Of a stretch of 64,000 nt of DNA, positions 44,776-54,656 are shown one piece after another (position 1 is the first letter of the stretch; the number at the start of each line of letters is the position of its first letter). This DNA is from Streptomyces odontomachi. GTDB lineage: Bacteria; Actinomycetota; Actinomycetes; Streptomycetales; Streptomycetaceae. The stretch covers positions 930,001-994,000 of the forward strand of contig NZ_JAMJWG010000001.1 in NCBI RefSeq assembly GCF_024435355.1. Reading direction: 5' to 3'. Both the position numbers and the translations under genes were made by a program. The notes below the pieces were generated by a model. The model worked only from the letters and a program-made list of their open reading frames with translations, did no database searches and was not told the origin of the DNA.

Positions 44776-47022
44776 TCAGAGCACCGCCCGAACCTGCGGG
44801 AAGTGGCAGGCCGCCACCTGGTCGGTCGCACCGTCCCCGAGCAGCGCCGGACGCTCGCGTTCACAGCGGGTGCGGTCACTCGCTCCCAGCGCGGCGAAGA
44901 CGGGGCAGCGGCCACGGAACCGGCAGCCCGGGTCGCGCTGCGTCGGACTGGGGGGATCCCCGGCCAGCAGGATCCGCTCACGGGCCCGTTCCCGGGGCGG
45001 GTCCGGCAACGGCACCGCGGAGAGCAGGGCCTGGGTGTACGGATGCCGGGGGCGTGCGAAGACGTCCTCCACGGTGCCCGCCTCGACCGTGCGCCCCATG
45101 TACATCACGCTCACCCGGTCGGCGATGTGCCGCACCACGGACAGGTCGTGCGACACGAACAGATACGCCAGACCCAGCTCCGCCTTGAGCTGCTGGAGCA
45201 GGTTCAGCACGCCGGCCTGGATCGACACGTCCAGCGCGGACACCGGTTCGTCCAGCACGAGCAGTCGCGGATCCACCGCCAGCGCTCGCGCGATCCCGAT
45301 CCGCTGCCGCTGCCCCCCGGAGAACTCGTGCGGGAAGCGGTGCGCATGGGCCGCTTCGAGCCCGACCAGACCCAGCAGCTCCGGGATCCGCCGACGCACC
45401 GCGGCGCGGTCGGCGCCCAGGGCACGCAGTGGCTCGGCGACGAGGTCGGCGACCGGCATCCGGGGGTCCAGGCTGGCCATCGGATCCTGGAAGACGATCT
45501 GCATCTGCGACCTGAGCTGGCGCATCTGCTGCTTGGTCAGCTGGGCCGTGGAGCGCCCGAGCACCTCGACGCTGCCGCTCTGGGGCGGTCTGAGCCCCAG
45601 GATCTCGAACAGCGTCGTCGACTTCCCGGACCCGGACTCGCCCACCAGGCCCAGCGTCTCACCGCGGCCGATGTCCAGGTCGACGCCGTCCACCGCGTAC
45701 ACGCTGCCCGTTCTACGCTTGAAGACGGTGCCCTTGAACAGCGGGAACGTCTTCGTCAGCGCCCGCACCCGCAGCACCGGCGAAGCGTCGTCAGGGGCGT
45801 CGGGCCCGGCCGCCCGGGGCGGGATCGACGGGACGGGGAAGACATCGGCGGGACCGAGCCCGCGCCGCAGGATCTCCTCGGCCCGTATGCAGGCCGCCCG
45901 ATGCGTCTCGGGGGATGCCGGGTCCGCAGCCGTGACGGCCGAAGCGGGTTTCGCCTCCGGGCTCCCCGCCGGGACCGGCGCTGCGGTCCGCGAGTCCGGG
46001 GCCGGTGCTGCGCTCCGTGGGGACCGGCCGACGGGCAACAGTTCGGGCTCCGCGTCGCGGCACGCCGGCTCGGCGAGCGGGCAGCGGGGCGCGAAGGGGC
46101 AGCCGGCCGGCAAGGCATCGGCGGCCGGCGGCGCGCCCGGGATCGGCACCAGCACGGACGGCCGGGGCGACCCGGCGCCGCCGGCCCCGTCCTCCCCGGC
46201 CGACGACGCGTCCGCCGAGGACGGCACGGAGGGCGCCGCCCCGTCGAGCCGCGGCACCGCGCCCAGCAGTCCCAGCGTGTACGGCATCCGGGGCCGGGCG
46301 AACAACGCGTCGACCGGTGCCGTCTCGACCATGCGGCCCGCGTACATGACGGCGACCCGGTCCGCGCTGCCGGCGATGACGCCCAGATCATGGCTGACCA
46401 GCACCATCGCCGCGCCGGTGGCCTGCTGGGCGGTGCGCAGTGCGGCCAGGACCTGGGCCTGGATGGTGACGTCGAGGGCGGTGGTCGGCTCGTCAGCGAG
46501 GATGACGTCCGGGTCGTTGGCCATCGCCATGGCGATCATCGCCCGCTGGCGCATACCGCCGGAGAACTCGTGAGGGAACGCCGCCGCGCGCAGCCGCGGC
46601 TCGGGTATGCCCACCAGGTCGAGGAGTTCCACGGCGCGCTCGGCCGCCTTCTCTTTGGACACGTCCTGGTGGGCACGGACCGCCTCGGCGATCTGGTCGC
46701 CGATCCGGTACACCGGTGTGAAGGCGGACAGCGGGTCCTGGAAGACCATCGCGATCCGGTTGCCGCGCACCGTGTTGAGCAGGCTCTCGCTCGCCCCGAG
46801 CAGCTCGGTGCCGTCCAGCCGCACCGAGCCCTCGGCCCGCGCGCCGTCCGGCAGCAGCCCCAGCAGGGCCAGCGCCGTCATCGACTTGCCGGAGCCCGAC
46901 TCGCCGACGATGCCGAGCACCTCGCCGCGGCGCAGCGTGAAGTCGACGCCGCGTACCGCGGGCGTGGCACCGAAGCGGACCCGCAGCCCGCGCACCTCCA
47001 GGACGGTGTTCTGCGCGGTCAC
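44776..47022 (-). CDS. Fused double ATPase of an Opp/Dpp-type importer, 748 aa
   Basis: Two complete ABC ATPases in one chain. The first has Walker A GESGSGKS near residue 40, signature FSGGMRQR and Walker [13 protein letters not shown]; the second repeats this after ~420 ([28 protein letters not shown]). Each is followed by the Cys-rich tail of this family ([28 protein letters not shown]), and a ~90-residue Pro/Ala-rich linker joins them. GTG 47022 has GGAAGG upstream; the frame is open further but unlikely coding. It overlaps the permease stop. The fusion replaces separate OppD and OppF. Confidence 0.9.
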   Translation of the reverse strand: MTAQNTVLEVRGLRVRFGATPAVRGVDFTLRRGEVLGIVGESGSGKSMTALALLGLLPDGARAEGSVRLDGTELLGASESLLNTVRGNRIAMVFQDPLSAFTPVYRIGDQIAEAVRAHQDVSKEKAAERAVELLDLVGIPEPRLRAAAFPHEFSGGMRQRAMIAMAMANDPDVILADEPTTALDVTIQAQVLAALRTAQQATGAAMVLVSHDLGVIAGSADRVAVMYAGRMVETAPVDALFARPRMPYTLGLLGAVPRLDGAAPSVPSSADASSAGEDGAGGAGSPRPSVLVPIPGAPPAADALPAGCPFAPRCPLAEPACRDAEPELLPVGRSPRSAAPAPDSRTAAPVPAGSPEAKPASAVTAADPASPETHRAACIRAEEILRRGLGPADVFPVPSIPPRAAGPDAPDDASPVLRVRALTKTFPLFKGTVFKRRTGSVYAVDGVDLDIGRGETLGLVGESGSGKSTTLFEILGLRPPQSGSVEVLGRSTAQLTKQQMRQLRSQMQIVFQDPMASLDPRMPVADLVAEPLRALGADRAAVRRRIPELLGLVGLEAAHAHRFPHEFSGGQRQRIGIARALAVDPRLLVLDEPVSALDVSIQAGVLNLLQQLKAELGLAYLFVSHDLSVVRHIADRVSVMYMGRTVEAGTVEDVFARPRHPYTQALLSAVPLPDPPRERARERILLAGDPPSPTQRDPGCRFRGRCPVFAALGASDRTRCERERPALLGDGATDQVAACHFPQVRAVL

Positions 47023-47939
47023 GACCGTGCCTTCCGTGTGGTCGGGTCGAAGGCGTCCCGTAGGCCGTCCCCGACGAGGTTGACCGCGAGCACCAGCACC
47101 ACCAGCAAGCCGGCCGCGAAGAAGAACATCCACGGATAGGTGACCGCCGCGGGGGTGTTGTCGGCGATGAGGGTGCCCAGGGACACATCCGGTGACTGCA
47201 CGCCGAACCCGAAGTACGACAGGGCGGTCTCGCTCATGACCGCGCCGCCGATCGCGATCGTTGCATCGATGATCAGGAACGAGGCGATGTTGGGCAGGAT
47301 GTGCCGCACGATGATCCGCACCGGATGCACGCCCATGTACTGTGCGGCCCGTACGAACTCCCGCTCCCGCAGGGACAGCGTCATGGACCGCACCACGCGG
47401 GCCGTGATCATCCATGCGAAGAGGGTCAGAAGACCGGCGAAGGCCAGCCAGCCGGTCGACTTCAGCCGGGGCGCGACGATCGCGATGATCAGGAAGCTGG
47501 GGAAGACCAGCAGCAGATCGACGAGGAACATCAGCCCCCGGTCCGTCCAGCCGCCGAAGTAGCCCGCGCTCGCGCCCACCACAGCCGCGAGCAGCGTCGC
47601 CACCAGACCCACCAGCAGACCGATGACCAGGGACTTCTGGAGCCCGCGCACGGTCTGCGCGAACACGTCCTGCCCGATCCGGTTGGTGCCGAACCAGTGG
47701 TCGCCGGAGGGTGCCGTGCGCAGCGCCGTGTAGTCGATGTCGGAGTAGGACCAGTGCGTCAGATGCGGCCCGGCGAAGGCCAGCACGAACAGCAGCACCA
47801 GCACGGCGAGCCCCGCCAGCGCACTGCGCCGCGCCACGAAGCGGCGCACCACCGCACGGCCCCGGCCCGGCAGGGCGCCGGCGCCCAGCGGGGCGTCGAC
47901 GGCGTCGGCCGCGGCCGCCACCACACTCTCGGTCGTCAC
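47019..47939 (-). CDS. ABC importer permease (DppC/OppC-like), 306 aa
   Basis: Membrane permease with HWFGTNRIGQDVFAQTVRGLQKSL after the first helix, and the EAA loop REFVRAAQYMGVHPVRIIVRHILPN. GTG 47939 is chosen as the first start with AGGAGG upstream. The gene starts 14 bases after the DppB-like permease stop and overlaps the ATPase start by four bases. Confidence 0.9.
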   Translation of the reverse strand: MTTESVVAAAADAVDAPLGAGALPGRGRAVVRRFVARRSALAGLAVLVLLFVLAFAGPHLTHWSYSDIDYTALRTAPSGDHWFGTNRIGQDVFAQTVRGLQKSLVIGLLVGLVATLLAAVVGASAGYFGGWTDRGLMFLVDLLLVFPSFLIIAIVAPRLKSTGWLAFAGLLTLFAWMITARVVRSMTLSLREREFVRAAQYMGVHPVRIIVRHILPNIASFLIIDATIAIGGAVMSETALSYFGFGVQSPDVSLGTLIADNTPAAVTYPWMFFFAAGLLVVLVLAVNLVGDGLRDAFDPTTRKARS

Positions 47940-47953
47940 GTCGGCGACTCCTC

Positions 47954-48934
47954 CTAGGCCCGTACGCGGGGATCGAGCGCGGCATGCAGCACATCCGCCA
48001 GGAACCCGGAGAACAGCACGACCACGGCGGCGAACGCGGACACCGCGACCACCGAGTTGATGTCGTTCTTGCCGATGGACTCCACCAGCCACTCACCCAT
48101 GCCGTGCCAGCCGAACACGATCTCGGTGAAGGTGGCTCCGGTGAACAGGGCGAGGAACCCGTAGGAGAAATAGGTCGACATGGGGATGAGCGCGGTGCGC
48201 AGCCCGTGCTTCAGCAGCGCGCGGCCCCGGCTGAGCCCCTTGGCGCGCGCCGTGCGCAGATAGTCGGCGCCCAGCACGTCCAGCATGGTGTTGCGCTGGT
48301 AGCGGCTGTAGGCGGCGACGGTGACCAGGCCGATGGAGAGCGTCGGCAGGAGCAGGTGCACCCCGTGATCCCGCAGTTCGGCCCAGATGCTGCCGTGCAG
48401 ATCCGGATCCTTCTCACCGGTGAACTGGATCAGGTCGGTGCCCAGCACCGCGTTCAGCTTGATCGCCCCGATCTTCAGCAGCACCGCCAGCAGGAACGTG
48501 GGCGTGGACAGCAGGAGGAACGAGGCGAGGGTCACCGCACGGTCCGACAACCGGTACTGGCGCACCGCGGTCCACGCCCCGGCGAGCACCCCGACGACCG
48601 TCCCCAGCACCGTTCCGGTGAGGAGCAGCCGCATGCTCACCCCGAGCCGGCGGACCAGTTCGGCACCGACGGGGGAGTCGTCGATGGTGCGCCCGAGGTC
48701 GCCGTGCACCGCACCGGCGAACCAGTGCCACAGCCGGCTCGTCAACGGCGTGTGGTCGTCGATGCCGAGCGCCGCCAGCTGCGCGCGGACCGCCTCGGGG
48801 GGCGGCGGCGGATGCCGGCCCTCGAAGTACGCGCGCGGATCCAGCGCGACGGACGCCAGCAGGTAGGACAGACAGACGGCCACCACCAGCAACACCACGT
48901 AGTAGGCGAACCTTCTGGCCAGATAGGCCGTCAC
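47954..48934 (-). CDS. ABC importer permease (DppB/OppB-like), 326 aa
   Basis: First permease of the second importer. N-terminal helix YVVLLVVAVCLSYLLAS; the EAA loop is ADYLRTARAKGLSRGRALLKHGLRTALIPM. The periplasmic loop after helix 1 is longer than usual (RAYFEGRHPPPPPEAVRAQLA). GTG 48934 is preceded by GGGAGGGG. The frame stays open for ~130 codons upstream, but that sequence is not permease-like. The gene is divergent from its binding-protein gene. Confidence 0.9.
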   Translation of the reverse strand: MTAYLARRFAYYVVLLVVAVCLSYLLASVALDPRAYFEGRHPPPPPEAVRAQLAALGIDDHTPLTSRLWHWFAGAVHGDLGRTIDDSPVGAELVRRLGVSMRLLLTGTVLGTVVGVLAGAWTAVRQYRLSDRAVTLASFLLLSTPTFLLAVLLKIGAIKLNAVLGTDLIQFTGEKDPDLHGSIWAELRDHGVHLLLPTLSIGLVTVAAYSRYQRNTMLDVLGADYLRTARAKGLSRGRALLKHGLRTALIPMSTYFSYGFLALFTGATFTEIVFGWHGMGEWLVESIGKNDINSVVAVSAFAAVVVLFSGFLADVLHAALDPRVRA

Positions 48935-49203
48935 GTCACGCACCCCTCCCTCGCAGTGACCGTTGGTCATGTCGCCGGTCGTTCCGGCACGGCAGCCGAT
49001 CACGCAGCGGACGCCCACCGCCACCCTCCAAGGATCGCGGTCCGCGCCGTATTCCCGCGCCGCCGTGTTGCCGTGCTGCGAAGAGAGCATGTCAGATGGC
49101 CCGAGGGAGTTACGGCGGGGTGGCCCGCGACTTATCATCCCCTCGGCCGCACCGGACCCACCCCTGCCGGGCGCCGGCACCGACCTGTAGCGGAGGAACC
49201 CCC

Positions 49204-50895
49204 ATGTCCAGAGCTTCGAGATCCACCTGCGTCGCCGTGGTCGCCGTCTCGGCGGCCCTGGTGATGGCCGGATGCAGTTCCTCCGACGACTCCGGCGCGG
49301 ACCACAAGAAGGGCAAACCACCCGCGGTCGACGCGCAGGGCCTCAACGCACAGCCGGCGTCGAAGGTCCGCCAGGGCGGCAGGCTCAAGCTCTCCGTCCA
49401 GAAGTGGGTCCACCAGTACAACTTCTACCAGGTGGACGGCACCGACGGAGACGCCGTGGCCATCCTGGAGCAGGTCGAGCCGGTGCTGATGCCGCGGGAC
49501 GCCAAGGGCGTGCCGCACCCGGACCCGAACTTCCTGATCTCGGCGAAGGTGACGTCCACCAGCCCCCAGGTCGTCACGTACAAGCTGAACCCCAAGGCCA
49601 AGTGGTCCGACGGCAAGCAGCTGAGCTACCGGGACTTCGCCACCCTGTGGAAGGACCTGAACGGCAAGGACGACCGGTACCTGGTCGCCGACTCCACCGG
49701 CTACGACCGGATCTCGAAGGTGGCCCGTGGCGCCGACGACCAGGAAGTGAAGGTCACCTTCAGCAAGCCGTACGCCGATTGGCAGCGGCTCTTCCGCCCG
49801 CTGCTGCCCGCAGACGGCATCGACACGCCCGAGAAGTTCAACAAGGGCTGGATCGAGAAGATCCCGATCACCGGCAGCTCCTGGAAGATCAAGTCCTTCG
49901 ACAAGACCGCACAGACCGTCTCCACCGTCCCCGACCCGAACTGGTGGGGCACCAGGCCCAAGTTGGACTCCATCACCTACCGCGCCCTCGCCCAGCCGGC
50001 GGACACCGAGGCCTATCTGAACAAGGAGATCGACTACGCCCCGGCGATCCTGCCCGAGGACTACCAGCGGCTGTCGAAGGCGCCCGGCACCGACATCCGG
50101 CGCGGGGCGCGCTGGGACGAGGTGCACCTCACGCTCGGCACCCGGGGCCCGCTAAAGGACCTGAAGGTGCGCCAGGCCCTCGACCTGGCCATCGACCGCA
50201 AGGGCATCGTCGCCGCCTTCGCCAAGGACCTCGACTTTCCGGTGCAGACCCTCGACAACCACTTCTTCATGCCCAACCAGCAGGGCTACAAGGCGAACGC
50301 CGGCAAGTGGGGCACGTTCGACCTGGCCGGCGCGAAGAAGCTGCTCGACGCGGCCGGCTGGAAGGACAACGGCGCCGGCAAGCCGCGCACCAAGGGAGGC
50401 AAGGAGCTGACCCTCGACTACGTGCTCACCGCGGGCTCGTCATCGTCGGCCCTGGACCAGGCGCAGATCGTGCAGCAGCAGCTCGGCCAGGCCGGTTTCA
50501 AGGTCACCATCCAGAAGGTCCCGGACGCTGACTTCAGCGACAAGTACCTCGACCGCGGCGAATTCGACCTGACCAGCTTCCGCAACGTCGACTACGTCTT
50601 CCCCTCGCAGCTGTACTCGACCTTCCGCCAGCCCAGCGCCAAGCAGACCTACCTGAACTTCGGCGCCATCGGCTCGCCCGAGATCGACGACCTGCTGACC
50701 CGGGCGGCCGAGTCCACCGACCCGGCCGAGTCCCAGGACCTGTACAACCAGGCCGACGTCAGGATCTGGGCCGAGGTGCACTCCATCGAGCTCTACCAGC
50801 GCCCGCAGATCTACGCGGTCCGCTCCGGTCTTGCGAACTTCGGGGCGTCCGGGCTCGGCGACTGGAACTTCCTCACCATGGGCTGGGAGAAGTAG
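49204..50895 (+). CDS. Opp/Dpp-type importer substrate-binding lipoprotein, 563 aa
   Basis: Family 5 solute-binding lipoprotein with lipobox LVMAGC (Cys at about residue 24). The mature part has KWSDGKQLSYRDFATLW, then SSWKIKSFDKTAQTVSTVPDPNWWG and LKVRQALDLAIDRKGIVAAFA. ATG 49204 follows GGAGGAACCCCC. It is transcribed away from its permease genes, with 269 bases between, so membrane parts and binding protein can be set separately. Nearness to the GH87-like gene suggests uptake of glucan fragments, but peptides are possible. Confidence 0.9.
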   Translation: MSRASRSTCVAVVAVSAALVMAGCSSSDDSGADHKKGKPPAVDAQGLNAQPASKVRQGGRLKLSVQKWVHQYNFYQVDGTDGDAVAILEQVEPVLMPRDAKGVPHPDPNFLISAKVTSTSPQVVTYKLNPKAKWSDGKQLSYRDFATLWKDLNGKDDRYLVADSTGYDRISKVARGADDQEVKVTFSKPYADWQRLFRPLLPADGIDTPEKFNKGWIEKIPITGSSWKIKSFDKTAQTVSTVPDPNWWGTRPKLDSITYRALAQPADTEAYLNKEIDYAPAILPEDYQRLSKAPGTDIRRGARWDEVHLTLGTRGPLKDLKVRQALDLAIDRKGIVAAFAKDLDFPVQTLDNHFFMPNQQGYKANAGKWGTFDLAGAKKLLDAAGWKDNGAGKPRTKGGKELTLDYVLTAGSSSSALDQAQIVQQQLGQAGFKVTIQKVPDADFSDKYLDRGEFDLTSFRNVDYVFPSQLYSTFRQPSAKQTYLNFGAIGSPEIDDLLTRAAESTDPAESQDLYNQADVRIWAEVHSIELYQRPQIYAVRSGLANFGASGLGDWNFLTMGWEK

Positions 50896-50935
50896 CGCAG
50901 CATCGCCTCGGGCGGCGGCTCATGCCTCCGCGAGA

Positions 50936-50963
50936 CCGGCCCCGCACCACCGGGCGGGGCCGG
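50936..50963. terminator. Bidirectional terminator, 10-bp GC stem
   Basis: CCGGCCCCGC (50936-50945) and GCGGGGCCGG (50954-50963), loop of eight. It lies between the convergent binding-protein gene and the membrane-anchored protein gene. Confidence 0.75.
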
Positions 50964-50967
50964 CCGG

Positions 50968-51528
50968 TCACCCATCCCCTGCGCCGGCCCCGTCCGGTTC
51001 GGCCCGGCACAGGGGGCAGCGATCGCTGCCGTCCCAGGCACCCCACCCGAACACCGCGGGCACCAGGTGCCGGCCCTCCAACTCCCGGCGCACGGCGACC
51101 CGGAAGTCCCACACGGCACCGATGTACGGGTGGTAGGCGGCGTGGAAGGCGGGCGAGCCCTCCGACGCACCCGTGGCGACGGTGCGCCGCAGCGCACGCA
51201 GCCGCTCGAACATCGCCTGCCCGGCACCGGCCACCTCCGTCGTGGCGTCGATGAAGAACCGCTCCCTGACCTCGTAGATCGCAGCATCGGTCAACGCGGC
51301 CCGGGTCGCGGCGTCCAGGTCGGGCACCGCGTCCGAACCCTGCGCGAGTTGCCGCAGCCGGGCGTGGCAGAGCCCGGCGGCGCTGATGAACTCGATGTAG
51401 ACCGCCCGGCGCCGGGCCGTGCCGCTGCGGTCCTCCTCGTGCCGATGGCGCAGTTGGTCGGCGAGCACGGTGCCGGACATGGCGATGAACCCGCCGCTCA
51501 CGGTCGCGACCAGCGTTCCCCAGTCCAC
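50968..51528 (-). CDS. Membrane-anchored protein of unknown function, 186 aa
   Basis: One N-terminal membrane segment (TLVATVSGGFIAMSGTVLADQL), then a soluble helical domain with LRHRHEEDRSGTARRRAVYIEFISAA, which resembles actinomycete proteins of unknown function. The C-terminus ends in CPLCRAEPDG, a CxxC pair. GTG 51528 is fixed by GGGAGG upstream. No clue to function. Confidence 0.65.
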   Translation of the reverse strand: MDWGTLVATVSGGFIAMSGTVLADQLRHRHEEDRSGTARRRAVYIEFISAAGLCHARLRQLAQGSDAVPDLDAATRAALTDAAIYEVRERFFIDATTEVAGAGQAMFERLRALRRTVATGASEGSPAFHAAYHPYIGAVWDFRVAVRRELEGRHLVPAVFGWGAWDGSDRCPLCRAEPDGAGAGDG

Positions 51529-51612
51529 GTCTGCCTCCCCAACGCCACCCGTGCCTCCCCAGGGCGGGCACCGAAGGCGAAAGATAGTGGGCCGGGCGGG
51601 GGACCGCATGCC

Positions 51613-51649
51613 GGGGCCCGGGCACCGGGGCAGCCGGCGCCCGGGCCCC
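51613..51649 (-). terminator. GC-rich 11-bp hairpin downstream of GH105
   Basis: GGGGCCCGGGC (51613-51623) and GCCCGGGCCCC (51639-51649), loop of 15 bases, 44 bases past the GH105 stop. It likely ends that transcript. Confidence 0.7.
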
Positions 51650-51692
51650 ATGGCGTCGGGCGAACCCGGAGACCGCCTCGGGTGACGTGGCG

Positions 51693-52847
51693 TCAGGACG
51701 TCAGCGACGCCAGCTCGGTGCCGGCCAGCAGGAAGCCGCCCACGCCGAAGTCGGCGGTGCTGTCATAGGTGACCGGTTGGCTGGAGTCGGGCCGGTCGCC
51801 GACCCCCTGCACGTAGCCGAGGAAGCCGTTCGGGTGGACGGCGGTGGCGACCAGGCCGTTCCAGGCCCGTGCGGCCACCGGCAGATACGTGTCCCGGTCC
51901 ACCAGCCCGGCCCCGACCGCGTAGGCCGTGCCGTAGGTGAAGAAGGAGGTGCCGCTGGTCTCCGGGCCGGGGAAGTGGGCGGGGTCGGCCAGGTTGACGT
52001 TCCAGAAGCCGTCGGAGCGCTGGAGCGGGGCGAGGGCGGTCACCAGGTGCGTCAGCGTCTCGCGGTACTCGGGCACGTGCGCGGCGTCGGCCGGTAGCGC
52101 CTTGAGGGTCTTCACGTGTCCAGCGGCGACCCACCCGTTGCCGCGCGACCACACCACCGGCTTGCCGCTCGGCGAGACGATGCCGCCGGGCAGGAACTTG
52201 GCGTCCCGATACCACAGGTCCGTGTCCGGGTCGTACAGACCCGGGCCACCCTCGGCGTTCTTCGTGTGGTCGTACAGCGCGTACAGCTTGTTCCAGTAGG
52301 CGGTGTCCGTGCGGAGCCGCCCGAAGCGGGCGAACGGCGGCATGCCCATGTGCAGCGCGTCGTCCCACCACCAGTCGTCGTTCTTGTCCGGCTGGTCGGT
52401 GATCATGTGACGCAGCGTCGCCTCGGCCGCCGCCAGCTTCTGCTCGTCCGGCTCCACCTCGTAGAGGTCGAGATAGGCCTGCATGGCGGTGAAGTTGTCG
52501 GCGTGCCGGGTGGTGGGGCCGCTGATGACGGCGTAGTCGTGCTGCTCGGCCCAGGAGCGTGCGTAGTCGAGGTACCGGTCGTCCTCGGAGAGCCGGAAGA
52601 GGGCCATCAGACCGCTGAAGAAGGTGGCCCGGGCCCAGGCGTTGTCACCGGGGTCGTCATGGGACCCGATCCACTGGTCGGCCACCCGCCGCAGCACGTC
52701 GACGATCTCCGCGCGGGACGGGAGCCGGTCCGACGGGGGCTCCGCGGCACGGGCGGTGGGGGCGCCGGCGAGGCCGCCGAGCGCGGGCACCGCCACGGCC
52801 AGCGCCGCCCCTCGGAGCAACAGCTGCCGTCTGTCCAGTCTCTTCAT
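51693..52847 (-). CDS. GH105 unsaturated uronyl hydrolase (YteR-like), secreted, 384 aa
   Basis: Glycoside hydrolase of family 88/105 that removes the unsaturated uronic acid left by pectate or rhamnogalacturonan lyases. It has a twin-arginine-like export signal (MKRLDRRQLLLRGAALAVAVPALGG, residues 1-34 or so). The catalytic region is WWWDDALHMGMPPFARF (Asp162/163), with VVWSRGNGWVAAG later on. It complements the PL3 lyase at 23.5 kb, although the two are 28 kb apart. It is divergent from the sugar importer operon. Confidence 0.88.
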   Translation of the reverse strand: MKRLDRRQLLLRGAALAVAVPALGGLAGAPTARAAEPPSDRLPSRAEIVDVLRRVADQWIGSHDDPGDNAWARATFFSGLMALFRLSEDDRYLDYARSWAEQHDYAVISGPTTRHADNFTAMQAYLDLYEVEPDEQKLAAAEATLRHMITDQPDKNDDWWWDDALHMGMPPFARFGRLRTDTAYWNKLYALYDHTKNAEGGPGLYDPDTDLWYRDAKFLPGGIVSPSGKPVVWSRGNGWVAAGHVKTLKALPADAAHVPEYRETLTHLVTALAPLQRSDGFWNVNLADPAHFPGPETSGTSFFTYGTAYAVGAGLVDRDTYLPVAARAWNGLVATAVHPNGFLGYVQGVGDRPDSSQPVTYDSTADFGVGGFLLAGTELASLTS

Positions 52848-53237
52848 GGGAGCGACCTTCCTACGTGGGGGAGCATCATCATGAAGGTCTGGACCATTCT
52901 GGGTCCATGGTGGGGAAGCGATTTATTGCGCGGTGCTGCATTCACGCAGGTGGGTCAAGTTCACATATGAAGATTTTCTCGCGTGCTTGGGACCCCTCCC
53001 GCCGTGACCGTCGTCCTGACCCGCGTCTTGACCTGTGTCCCGCGGGCGGCCAGGCTCGCTCCGTCGTGATCCGGCCACCCCGCGTCGGGGACGGTCGAGC
53101 GGGTGGCGGAGGGGGGGCGGGCGCAGCCGGCGTCGCAGGCTGCGGCAGGATCACGTGCATCGCGGGCGTCCCACCGAAGGCCGTCGCCGAACGCCCGCGG
53201 CTGAAGCAAGGCACCGCACGACAGAAGGGCATGGGCG
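52848..53237. promoter_or_regulatory. Divergent region between GH105 and the CUT1 importer
   Basis: 390 bases without a gene. GGACC-ATTCTG-GGTCC (near 52891-52906) is a dyad just before GH105. TTCA-CATA-TGAA (near 52956-52968) lies in an AT-rich patch that also holds CGATTTATTG (near 52919). The GC-rich remainder, toward the importer, shows nothing. It should hold two promoters. Confidence 0.5.
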
Positions 53238-54656
53238 ATGAAACGCGACAGCTTCCCGGGCGGCGGACCACGCCGGCGCACCGGCCTGGCCGCGTCGGCC
53301 CTCGCCGCCGCCCTGCTCGCCGCGGGCTGCGTGCCCGGCACCGACGGATCGGGCGCGGGCCCGGGGGGCGGCGCCGGCGCGGGCGAGGCGATACCGGACC
53401 CGACCAGGGCGGGCAAGGTCACCCTGACGGTCTGGGACCAGGAGATACGCGGCGGCCAGAACACCGAGATCGAGCGGCTCAACGCCCAGTTCCAGAAGAA
53501 GTACCCGAACGTCCGCATCAAGCGGGTCTCGCGCAGCTTCACCGACCTGAAGACCACCCTCAAGCTGGCCCTCTCCGGCAACAACCCGCCGGACGTCATC
53601 CAGGCCAACCAGGGCTACCCCGACATGGTGTCCTTCGTGAAGGCCGGCCTGCTCACCCCGCTCGACACCTACGCGGGCATCTACGCCTGGAACACCCGCT
53701 ACCCGAACACCCTGCTCAACCTCAACCGGGTCTCCGCGGACGGCACGCACTTCGGCACCGGTCGCCTGTACGGGATATCCCAGACGGGCGAGTACATCGG
53801 GATCTACTACAACAAGGACGTCCTCGCCAAGGCGAAGGTGGCGCCGCCGAAGACCTGGCAGGACTTCCAGGAGGCACTGCCCCGGCTGAAGCAGCACGGC
53901 GTGCTGCCCGTCCAGTTCGGCAACCTCGACAAGTACCCGGCGATCCACCTGTTCGGGGTGCTCCAGAACGAGTCGGGCGGGGCCGCCGCAGCCCGCGACA
54001 CCATCCTCGGCCGCGGCTCCGGCTTCGACGACGCCCCCACCCGTACCGCGGCCACCACCCTCGCCGACTGGACGAAACGCGGCTACCTGCCGCACGGCGC
54101 CAACGGCACCGGCTACGACGACGCGGCCAAGCAGTTCGCCGCCGGCAAGGGCGCCTTCCTCATCACCGGCACCTGGGAACTGGCCACCCTCGAGAAGCCC
54201 ATGGGCGACGCCCTCGGCATCATGCCCCCGCCGCCCACCACCTCAGGGGGCTCCCCGGTGACCACCGGCGGCCAGGGTCTGGCCTGGTCCATCACCTCCC
54301 GCTCCCACCACCAGCAGGTCGCCGCCGCCTACCTGGACTTCCTCACCGACGAGCACGCCGCCGACGTGATGGCCCAGGAGGGCGTGCTGCCCGCGCTGCC
54401 CGGCAAGGTCGCCGACCGGCTCCCCAAGGACAGCGCCGACGGCCAGATGGTCGCCGGCTGGAAGGCGCTGAACGCCCACGACGGGTTGGTGCCCTACCTC
54501 GACTACACCACCCCCACCTTCTACGACTTCCTCTCCGCCCGGCTCCAGGAGGTCATCGGCGGCAGGACACCGCCCGGCGAGCTGCCCGGCGCCATGCAGC
54601 ACGAGTACGCCACCTTCATGGCCCAGCAGGCCGGCGGAGAGAAGACGGCACCATGA
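53238..54656 (+). CDS. CUT1-type sugar ABC importer, substrate-binding lipoprotein, 472 aa
   Basis: Family 1 solute-binding lipoprotein for oligosaccharides. Lipobox LLAAGC (Cys at about residue 31) is followed by a Gly-rich linker. The mature core has VTLTVWDQEIRGGQNTEIERLNAQFQKKYPN, then PDVIQANQGYPDM and GKGAFLITGTWELA. It begins a three-gene operon with overlapping starts (ATGA). No ATPase gene follows; Streptomyces CUT1 importers commonly share MsiK. Location beside galactanase genes suggests galactan oligosaccharides. Confidence 0.9.
   Translation: MKRDSFPGGGPRRRTGLAASALAAALLAAGCVPGTDGSGAGPGGGAGAGEAIPDPTRAGKVTLTVWDQEIRGGQNTEIERLNAQFQKKYPNVRIKRVSRSFTDLKTTLKLALSGNNPPDVIQANQGYPDMVSFVKAGLLTPLDTYAGIYAWNTRYPNTLLNLNRVSADGTHFGTGRLYGISQTGEYIGIYYNKDVLAKAKVAPPKTWQDFQEALPRLKQHGVLPVQFGNLDKYPAIHLFGVLQNESGGAAAARDTILGRGSGFDDAPTRTAATTLADWTKRGYLPHGANGTGYDDAAKQFAAGKGAFLITGTWELATLEKPMGDALGIMPPPPTTSGGSPVTTGGQGLAWSITSRSHHQQVAAAYLDFLTDEHAADVMAQEGVLPALPGKVADRLPKDSADGQMVAGWKALNAHDGLVPYLDYTTPTFYDFLSARLQEVIGGRTPPGELPGAMQHEYATFMAQQAGGEKTAP

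Noticed and set aside
44767..47139. 790-codon rightward frame over the double ATPase
   Set aside because: Antisense shadow; the minus strand has clear Walker motifs twice.
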